From Breoghania sp963678585 (GTDB lineage: Bacteria > Pseudomonadota > Alphaproteobacteria > Rhizobiales > Stappiaceae): DNA of 64,000 nt. The stretch is taken from assembly GCA_963678585.2 (NCBI GenBank), contig CAXXGA010000003.1, positions 248,001 to 312,000 of the forward strand, written 5' to 3'. Both the position numbers and the translations under genes were made by a program. Every line of letters starts with the position of its first letter. Within the stretch, counting starts at the first letter, position 1. The notes beneath the pieces were generated by a model. The model saw only the letters and a program-made list of their open reading frames with translations. It did no database searches and was not told the origin of the DNA. Of the stretch, positions 57,901-64,000 are shown piece by piece.

Positions 57901-60900
57901 TCAGTGGAAATTGCGCCCCTTGGGCATGACGGCGGCAGGGGCCTGATCGCGCGGGGCGGGTTCCCGGCCCCGGGTCTCGCCCATCAGGGTGCGCACGCGG
58001 GCGTCGGGTCTGGGCTTCTGGCGGAAGTCCTCGATGGGGCGCTTGACCTCGTCACCGCGCGCGGTCGCATCCATGTCGCCCGCGTCGCTTGAGAGAACCT
58101 GAAGCAGGTCGCTCACATCCTGCAGGTCGTGGGCGACCACGTGGATGACCCCTTCCGCCGATTGCAGCGTGCCGCGCACCTGAACGAAACGTGCGCCCAG
58201 CACCACGGCGCGGAATTTTTCAAACACCTTCGGCCAGACGATGATGTTGGCGATGCCCGTCTCGTCCTCCAACGTCATGAAGATGACGCCCTTGGCGGTG
58301 CCCGGCCTTTGGCGGATGAGCACCAGTCCCGCCACGCAGACGTTGCGGCCCGAAGGCGTGGAGGAAAGCTCCGCATTGGGGCGCACGCGGGCGCGGTGGA
58401 GATGGGCGCGCACGAAGGAAACCGGATGTGCCTTCAGCGACATGCGCAGGTAGCGGTAGTCGTTGACGACCTGTTCGCCCATCGGCATGGGCGGCAGATC
58501 GGCATCGGGCTCGCGGGAAAGATCGCCGAGGTGTTCCACATCGAACAAGGGCAGGAAATCGGCTTTCGCACCGGTCTTGCCGCCCATGCCGCCCCCGGCC
58601 AAGGCGCGCGCCGCCCACAGCGCCTCGCGCCGGTCCAGCCCGATGGAGCGGAAGGCGTCCGCATCGGCCAGCCGTTCGATGGTTGTCCGCGATAGGCCGG
58701 TGCGCAGCCACAGGTCGCGAATGGAATCGTAACCTCGTCCGCGCGCCGCCGTAAGCTGTTCCATCTCTCCCTGTTTCAGCCCCTTCACCTGCCTGAGCCC
58801 GAGGCGCACGGCATGGGTGGCGCAGGAGACGCCCGTCATGGCGCGATGGTTGGTATGGAGCGGCGGGGCGGGAGCCTCCTCTTCGCGCGGTTCCAGATCG
58901 TTGTCCCAGCCGGAAAGATTGATATCGACGGGCCGGATCTCCACGCCGTGCTCGCGCGCATCGCGCACGAGTTGGGCAGGGGCATAGAAACCCATCGGCT
59001 GGGCGTTCAGGATCGCGGCGCAGAAGGCGTCCGGGTAGAAGCATTTCAGCCATGCGGAGGCATAGACCAGCAGCGCGAAGGAGGCGGCGTGGCTTTCGGG
59101 GAAGCCGTATTCGCCGAAGCCCTCGATCTGGCGGAAGCAACGTTCCGCGAAATCGCGCTCATAGCCGTTGGCGGCCATGCCCTCGATCATCTTGGTCTGA
59201 AAGGTGCCGATGGTGCCGACCCGGCGGAAAGTCGCCATGGCGCGGCGCAAGCGGTCGGCCTCAGACGGTGTAAAGCCCGCGGCGACAATGGCGATGCGCA
59301 TGGCCTGTTCCTGAAAGAGCGGTACGCCCAGTGTCTTGTGCAGCACCGCGCGCAGTTCCTCCTTGGGATAGCTGACCTCCTCCCGCCCCTGCCGCCTGCG
59401 CAGATAGGGATGCACCATGTCGCCCTGAATGGGGCCGGGGCGCACGATCGCCACCTCGATGACGAGATCGTAGAACTCGCGCGGGCGCAGGCGCGGCAGC
59501 ATGGTCATCTGGGCGCGGCTTTCCACCTGAAAGACACCGACCGAATCGGCCCGGCACAGCATGTCGTAGACAGGTCTTTCCTCCGCCGGGATGGTGGCGA
59601 TGGTGAGGGGAAGGCGGTAATGGCGCTGCAACATCTCCAACGCCCTGGAAATGGCGCTCAGCATGCCCAGCGCCAGAACGTCGATCTTCATGATGCCGAG
59701 GGCGTCGAGATCGTCCTTGTCCCATTCGATGACCGTGCGCCCCGCCATGGCGGCGTTCTGGACCGGGGCAAGTTCATCGAGCCGCCCGCGGGTGATGACG
59801 AAGCCTCCGACATGCTGGGAAAGATGGCGCGGGAAGCCTGCAATGGCGCGTGAAAGTTCCAGCACCTGCGAAAGCGTGTGTTCCTTCGGGTCGAGGCCTG
59901 CGCGAAGGGCGGCTTCCTGCGTGCCGCTTTTCGAGGAGCCCCAGATCGTTCCGGCAAGGGCTGCGACCGCATCCTGCGACAGGCCGAAAGCCTTGCCGAC
60001 CTCGCGCAGCGCGGAGCGGGCGCGGTAGGTGATGACGGTGGCGGCAAGGCCTGCGCGCTCGCGGCTGTAGCGGGCATAGATGTACTGGATCACCTCCTCG
60101 CGCCGCTCATGCTCGAAATCGACGTCGATATCGGGCGGCTCGCGGCGTTCGGGCGAGATGAAGCGCTCAAAGAGAAGGTCGGCGCGCGCGGGGTCGACCT
60201 CGGTGATGCCGAGGCAGAAGCAGACGGCGGAATTGGCCGCCGAACCGCGGCCCTGACACAGGATGCCGCGTGAACGGGCAAAGCGCACGATGTCGAAGAC
60301 GGTCAGGAAATAGGGCGCATATTGCAGTTCGCGGATGAGGTTCAGTTCATAGCTGAGTGCGGCGCGCACCTTGTCGGGTACGCCGTCAGGATAGCGAAAC
60401 CGCGCGCCTTCCTCGGTGAAATGTTCCAGGGCCGCCTGCGGGTCGGCGAAGCCTTCCACCGGCTCGTCGGGGTATTCATAGGCAAGATCGTCCAGCGAGA
60501 AGGTAAGGCGGTCCAGAAGGCGCAGCGTCTCGTCGATGGCGTCGGGGTGTGCGCGGAACAGGCGGGCCATGTCGGCGGGCCCCTTCAGGTGACGCTCGGC
60601 ATTGGCCTCCAGTCGCCGCCCGGCATCGTGCAAAGTCACGTGCTCGCGGATGCAGGTCAGCACATCCTGAAGCCTGCGCCGGTGGGGGGCGTGATAGAGC
60701 ACGTCGTTGCTCGCCATCAGCGGCACATCCGTCTCGCCCGCCATATGGGCAAGGCCCGCCAGTCTGCGCCGGTCGCCCGGGCCGTGGGGCATGGTGGCGA
60801 TGAGGCGGACGGATCCGGGAAAGGTGTCTGCAAGCGCGCGCAGGGTTTCTCGGATGGGGGCTTTCGAGGCGGTGGGGTGTGTGGGCGGCATGACGCCCAG

Positions 60901-61263
60901 TTCCAAACCCATCCCCCATTCGCGCAGGTCATCGAGGGCAAGGTGGCACTGGCCCTTGGGTGCGCGGCGGTTGCCGAGGGTGAGAAGGCGGGTCAGGCGG
61001 CCATGGGCGGCGCGGTCGCGCGGCCAGGCCAGCACGTCGGGCGTGCCGTCGGCAAAGACCAGCCGACAGCCCGGTGCATAGCGCAGGCCCGCTTCTTTCG
61101 TGGCCAGATGGGTGCGCACGACGCCCGCCAGCGAATTGCGGTCGCAGATACCGAGCCCGGCAAGGCCCAGCTGGCTTGCGGCAACAGCCAGTTCCTCCGG
61201 GTGCGAGGCCCCGCGCAGGAAGGAGAAATTGGTGGCCGCGCACAGCTCTGCATAACGGGTCAT
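57901..61263 (-). CDS. dnaE2: Error-prone DNA polymerase DnaE2 (ImuC)
   Basis: A 1120-residue family C polymerase for damage-induced mutagenesis. Domains in order are PHP (YAELCAATNFSFLRGASHPEEL), the palm with PPDIDVDFEHERREEVIQYIY, the fingers, helix-hairpin-helix and the OB fold near residue 1000 (VCVAGLVLIRQRPGTAKGV, then FEKFRAVVLGARFVQVRGTL). DnaE2 lacks the full replicative exonuclease and works with ImuA and ImuB. ATG 61263 starts MTRYAELC; the upstream frame is unconserved. It follows imuB after 13 bases. Confidence 0.96.
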   Translation of the reverse strand: MTRYAELCAATNFSFLRGASHPEELAVAASQLGLAGLGICDRNSLAGVVRTHLATKEAGLRYAPGCRLVFADGTPDVLAWPRDRAAHGRLTRLLTLGNRRAPKGQCHLALDDLREWGMGLELGVMPPTHPTASKAPIRETLRALADTFPGSVRLIATMPHGPGDRRRLAGLAHMAGETDVPLMASNDVLYHAPHRRRLQDVLTCIREHVTLHDAGRRLEANAERHLKGPADMARLFRAHPDAIDETLRLLDRLTFSLDDLAYEYPDEPVEGFADPQAALEHFTEEGARFRYPDGVPDKVRAALSYELNLIRELQYAPYFLTVFDIVRFARSRGILCQGRGSAANSAVCFCLGITEVDPARADLLFERFISPERREPPDIDVDFEHERREEVIQYIYARYSRERAGLAATVITYRARSALREVGKAFGLSQDAVAALAGTIWGSSKSGTQEAALRAGLDPKEHTLSQVLELSRAIAGFPRHLSQHVGGFVITRGRLDELAPVQNAAMAGRTVIEWDKDDLDALGIMKIDVLALGMLSAISRALEMLQRHYRLPLTIATIPAEERPVYDMLCRADSVGVFQVESRAQMTMLPRLRPREFYDLVIEVAIVRPGPIQGDMVHPYLRRRQGREEVSYPKEELRAVLHKTLGVPLFQEQAMRIAIVAAGFTPSEADRLRRAMATFRRVGTIGTFQTKMIEGMAANGYERDFAERCFRQIEGFGEYGFPESHAASFALLVYASAWLKCFYPDAFCAAILNAQPMGFYAPAQLVRDAREHGVEIRPVDINLSGWDNDLEPREEEAPAPPLHTNHRAMTGVSCATHAVRLGLRQVKGLKQGEMEQLTAARGRGYDSIRDLWLRTGLSRTTIERLADADAFRSIGLDRREALWAARALAGGGMGGKTGAKADFLPLFDVEHLGDLSREPDADLPPMPMGEQVVNDYRYLRMSLKAHPVSFVRAHLHRARVRPNAELSSTPSGRNVCVAGLVLIRQRPGTAKGVIFMTLEDETGIANIIVWPKVFEKFRAVVLGARFVQVRGTLQSAEGVIHVVAHDLQDVSDLLQVLSSDAGDMDATARGDEVKRPIEDFRQKPRPDARVRTLMGETRGREPAPRDQAPAAVMPKGRNFH

Positions 61264-61276
61264 GGAACCGGTCCGT

Positions 61277-62923
61277 TCATGCGAAAAGCCCGTGCAGATA
61301 CCAGCGCGGGGCGGCGGTCTCACGCTCGTACAAGCCCTCGCGATAGAGCCAGAAGCGCCGTCCCGCCGTGTCCTCGACGCGGAAATAATCGCGGGTTGGG
61401 GCGTCCGCGCCGCGGGTCCACCATTGTGCGGCAAGCCGTTCGGGGCCCTCGCTTCTGGCGATCTCGTAAAAGGCGCGCCGCCAGCGGAACCGAAGCGGCG
61501 GGCCGTCGGGCACGCCTGCAACCGTTTCCACGGGTTCGGCGCGCTCCAGCAGGCGCAAGGGGCGGGTGGGACCTGCGCCGCCGGTCGTCTCGGCAATCCA
61601 GAAAAGGGCGTCCTCGCGGGCAAGGGCGGCGGGCACGCTGGCGCTTCGGTGTTCCGGCATGTGCGTGTCGCAGGGCAGGAAGCGGGTGACGGCGCGAAGG
61701 CCGAGGCGTGCGCCGAGACGGTCGATCAGATGGGCAAGCTCGTCGGCCTGCGCGGCTTCCTCGTCCATGCCGATCTGGGTGCCGTCGTCGCGCTGGCTTT
61801 CCAGAACCGACAGACGCAGGAGATCGAAGCCGAAGCCCGCATCGAGTTCATCGCCCGCCTTGCGCAGTTTTTCCGCGAAAAGCGAGAGCACGCGGGCGGG
61901 GCTTCGCAAGGGCGCGCCCGTTCCCACGACCAGCCTGCGCACCGCACCGTCGACGCGAAAGAGCGTGAATTCCAGAGCGCGTGCGCCGAGCCCGGCCTTT
62001 TCCAGCCGCCGGGTGAGCAGGGAGGCGAGATGGCGCAGTGCCTCGCGTACATCCTCCTCGCGTGCGATGGGCTCGGCCAAGCGGCGTTCCACGGAAAGCT
62101 GGGCGACCGGCAGACGCGGGGAGATCGGTTCCTCGGCAAAGCCCATGGCCTGATCGAGCCGGGTGATGAGACCCGGCCCGAAGCGATCGGCGAGCGGTGC
62201 GCGGGGGCGGTCGGCGATGTCGGCGATGCGTTTCAGGCCGACGCGATCAAGGGCTGCCACCGTATCCGGCTCCAGCCGCAGGGCGGAAAGCGGGAGCGGC
62301 AACAGGGCCTCGCGGGTCTCGCGCGGCGGGATGCGGATTGCGCCCTGAAGGCCGGGGCGGCCGCCGAAGCGCGCCACCGCCCAGGCCGCGCCCGGCGTGT
62401 CCGCCAGACCGGCGCGCACGGCGAAGCCTTGAGCGCGCAGACGGGGCACGAGATCGTCGAGCAGGGCGCGTTCGCCGTCATCACTCTTGTTGCCGGAAAA
62501 AAGGTGGGCGCAGCCGGTGATGTCGAGCAGCAGGCCGTCGGGGGCATCGAGGGCGACCAGCGGAGTGTAGCGGTCGCACCAGTCGGCAATGCGTTCCAGA
62601 AGGGCTGTATCGGCCTGAGGGTCCGCATCATGGGCGACGAGATCGGGCACGCGGGCGCGGGCATCGGCCAGCGGTTCGCCGACACATAACCCGCGTCGCG
62701 CGGCAGCGGCGTCGACCGCGGCGATCCTGAGTGCGCCCTTTGCCTCATCCACGCTGATGTGGGGGCGCTCGGGTGAAGGATCAGCGCCCGCCGAAGCGCA
62801 GGCGGATGAGTTCGCCGCCAGTGCGCTCAGGCCCGCTGTCGCCTTGCGGGCGATCCTGTCGGTCGCAAGGCGCGGTAGCCACAGGCTCAAGATGCGTTGT
62901 CGCCCGGAAGATGCGCTCGTCAC
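61277..62923 (-). CDS. imuB: ImuB, catalytically degenerate Y-family polymerase
   Basis: A 548-residue Y-family protein that links the translesion polymerase to the replisome. The N-terminal LSLWLPRLATDRIAR is the family start, ERPHISVDEAKGALRIAAV and FGGRPGLQGAIRIPPRE follow, and the little-finger region is at LTRRLEKAGLGARALEFTLF. The acidic active-site residues are not conserved, as known for ImuB. GTG 62923 is used; the start lies inside imuA, giving a 143-base overlap. Confidence 0.93.
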   Translation of the reverse strand: MTSASSGRQRILSLWLPRLATDRIARKATAGLSALAANSSACASAGADPSPERPHISVDEAKGALRIAAVDAAAARRGLCVGEPLADARARVPDLVAHDADPQADTALLERIADWCDRYTPLVALDAPDGLLLDITGCAHLFSGNKSDDGERALLDDLVPRLRAQGFAVRAGLADTPGAAWAVARFGGRPGLQGAIRIPPRETREALLPLPLSALRLEPDTVAALDRVGLKRIADIADRPRAPLADRFGPGLITRLDQAMGFAEEPISPRLPVAQLSVERRLAEPIAREEDVREALRHLASLLTRRLEKAGLGARALEFTLFRVDGAVRRLVVGTGAPLRSPARVLSLFAEKLRKAGDELDAGFGFDLLRLSVLESQRDDGTQIGMDEEAAQADELAHLIDRLGARLGLRAVTRFLPCDTHMPEHRSASVPAALAREDALFWIAETTGGAGPTRPLRLLERAEPVETVAGVPDGPPLRFRWRRAFYEIARSEGPERLAAQWWTRGADAPTRDYFRVEDTAGRRFWLYREGLYERETAAPRWYLHGLFA

Positions 62924-63749
62924 AGTCCCACTCCAGATCGAATGCGGCGGGCTTGCCCGCGCGGTTCCGTTCCAGCCGTACCCGCCATGCGGGGAAGCTC
63001 AGTCCGATTTCAGTTTCAGAACCGGGCCCCGCTTCATCTGCGGCGGCGCCCGGTGGGGGAGCGACTGTTCCCCGGCCGGGTCCGCCGGTGACCCGCCAGC
63101 GTGTGGCCGCGGCTCCCGGGGTCGGGGGCGCGGCATGGCTGACCAGAAACCCCGTGACGCCTCCGCTTGCGGCGCGCAGGGCGAGGCGGCGCGAGGCGGT
63201 GAGATTGAGCGCGCGCGGGGCCTGAAGGAATTCTCCGATCACGCCGACAAGCCCGGTGCAGCCAAGACCTTCCTCCAGCGCCCACAGCGTGTCGGAGGGG
63301 CTGTGCGTGCGCACCTCGACGATCCGGTCCGGATCGAGCCCGAATTGCGCCAGTCCGGCGGCATGGAGCCGCCCGGCCTCCACCGGCACGCCGGCGTCCG
63401 AGACCCAGAGCAGGGCTCCGGGGCGGGTGAGGGCAAGCCGGGTCGCCAGCGCCAGCGCGAACCCCGCCGCAGCACCCGCCTGCCGGGTCTCGTCGCTGGC
63501 GATCTCGTGCAGCGCGCCGCAGGCAAGGCCCGCTTCCAGTCCGGTTCCCGCCAGCAGTGCGCCGAAGCCGGGATCGAAGCGGCGGGCCGGGCCGGAAATC
63601 CCGGGCGTTTCGCCGGGCCCCGTCCGCTGTCCGATCTTCTTCGCAGCCCGCTCCGGCCCTTGCGTTTTCAGGCGGACGGGGCGGTTTTCCAGTTGTGCGA
63701 TCTGTCGTCGAAGCTCGGCAAGATCCGGCTCCGCCTGAACGCCGGCCAT
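62781..63749 (-). CDS. imuA: ImuA, RecA-like accessory protein
   Basis: A 322-residue protein of the RecA/SulA-like ImuA family. The N-terminal basic helix AELRRQIAQLENRPVRL is followed by a P-loop-like region (AGTGLEAGLACGALHEIASDE), GALLWVSDAGVPVEAGRLHAAGL and VRTHSPSDTLWALEEGL. It coordinates ImuB and DnaE2 in SOS mutagenesis. ATG 63749 is six bases after GAGGTG. A LexA box lies 18 bases upstream. Confidence 0.93.
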   Translation of the reverse strand: MAGVQAEPDLAELRRQIAQLENRPVRLKTQGPERAAKKIGQRTGPGETPGISGPARRFDPGFGALLAGTGLEAGLACGALHEIASDETRQAGAAAGFALALATRLALTRPGALLWVSDAGVPVEAGRLHAAGLAQFGLDPDRIVEVRTHSPSDTLWALEEGLGCTGLVGVIGEFLQAPRALNLTASRRLALRAASGGVTGFLVSHAAPPTPGAAATRWRVTGGPGRGTVAPPPGAAADEAGPGSETEIGLSFPAWRVRLERNRAGKPAAFDLEWDCDERIFRATTHLEPVATAPCDRQDRPQGDSGPERTGGELIRLRFGGR

Positions 63750-63766
63750 CGCCGCACCTCATGTTT

Positions 63767-63781
63767 GTTCCTGTTATGTTC
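63767..63781. promoter_or_regulatory. LexA (SOS) box upstream of imuA-imuB-dnaE2
   Basis: GTTC-CTGTTAT-GTTC (63767-63781) is an exact match to the alphaproteobacterial LexA consensus GTTC-N7-GTTC and lies 18 bases before the imuA start on the minus strand. SOS control of this cassette is known in Caulobacter and rhizobia. Confidence 0.85.
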
Positions 63782-63896
63782 TAATAGATTCCAACAAGAC
63801 CGTGCAGAGTCAAGCGGACAGAAACGACAAGTCCGGACAGGCGACGCATCGGATCGGGGAGGGGGTGGAATTGCCTGAAATCGCCTGATCAGGGCC

Positions 63897-64000
63897 ATGT
63901 TGAAACAGTGGACAAGGCTGTGGAGAGGGGCGCGGGCAGGAACGGCGGCGTCGCGTCACGTGCCGCCATGGCCGGCTCCAACGCCTGAAGAGATGGTCCC
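63897..64000 (+). CDS. Possible partial gene at the right edge
   Basis: An open frame from ATG 63897 (MLKQWTRLWRGARAG) runs off the window end after 34 residues. The N-terminus is basic, but too little is visible to recognise a family, and no strong ribosome-binding site is present. It may be only chance open frame. Confidence 0.25.
   Translation, partial: MLKQWTRLWRGARAGTAASRHVPPWPAPTPEEMV

Noticed and set aside
58813..59853. Plus-strand open frame of 346 residues
   Set aside because: Antisense to dnaE2, whose catalytic motifs are intact.
1..64000. CRISPR arrays, rRNA genes, insertion sequences, prophage genes
   Set aside because: I looked for regular short repeats, transposase or integrase motifs, and conserved rRNA blocks, and saw none.

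Overview
The window is chromosomal DNA of a GC-rich alphaproteobacterium, most likely a member of the Hyphomicrobiales (Stappiaceae/rhizobia-like). This rests on gene content: an IalB-type protein next to rlmN, PhaR/PhaA/PhaB, DUF2585 and DUF2125 proteins, a Mic60-like plus HemY pair, tsaD-gpsA beside hemCD, an imuA-imuB-dnaE2 cassette with an alphaproteobacterial GTTC-N7-GTTC LexA box, and a full Sox system. The genus cannot be fixed from the sequence alone. I see no insertion sequence, prophage, CRISPR array or rRNA operon.

Layout. 1-9.7 kb: housekeeping and small hypothetical genes (partial quinone oxidoreductase, SpoU-type RNA methyltransferase, IalB, rlmN, WD40 protein, DUF2585, a gamma-glutamyltransferase (GGT) paralogue, gluQRS, a 3-methyladenine glycosylase that seems to lack a normal start codon, MAPEG). 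9.7-12.8 kb: polyhydroxybutyrate metabolism (phaB, phaA, divergent phaR). 12.9-18.9 kb: GlcG-like protein, second GGT paralogue, small conserved proteins, rpmF, mtgA, ispA. 19-24 kb: dapF-mtaB-ftsY-yciB on the minus strand. 24-31 kb: L,D-transpeptidase, OmpR-type regulator, a true periplasmic GGT, orphan cytochrome c, EEP nuclease, YchJ, TauE/SafE permease, acetyltransferase. 31.2-35.2 kb: Mic60-like protein and HemY, then tRNA-Thr(CGT).

35.6-49.7 kb is the most specialised part: a complete Kelly-Friedrich sulfur-oxidation locus. Its core is soxS-soxR-soxT on the minus strand, divergent from soxV-W-X-Y-Z-A-B-C-D-E-F on the plus strand. In front lies a divergent pair, a second SoxT-like YeeE/YedE permease and a Tat-exported metallo-beta-lactamase-fold protein. 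SoxXA loads thiosulfate sulfur onto SoxYZ, SoxB hydrolyses off sulfate, SoxCD oxidises the sulfane sulfur, SoxV/W/S supply periplasmic reductant, SoxEF is a flavocytochrome-type pair and SoxR is a thiol-switch ArsR repressor. AT-rich palindromes sit in the soxS-V, soxW-X and SoxT1-MBL intergenic regions, consistent with one SoxR regulon. The soxB reading frame carries an apparent one-base deletion at its 3' end.

49.7-64 kb: Fur/Mur-family regulator, PNPOx-like protein, leuB, hemD, hemC, divergent tsaD-gpsA, a ChaC-like gamma-glutamylcyclotransferase, a DUF2125 protein and the SOS mutasome cassette imuA-imuB-dnaE2. The usual hemC-hemD-Mic60-hemY neighbourhood is split here, with its two halves about 17 kb apart in opposite orientation, which implies a rearrangement next to the sox region.
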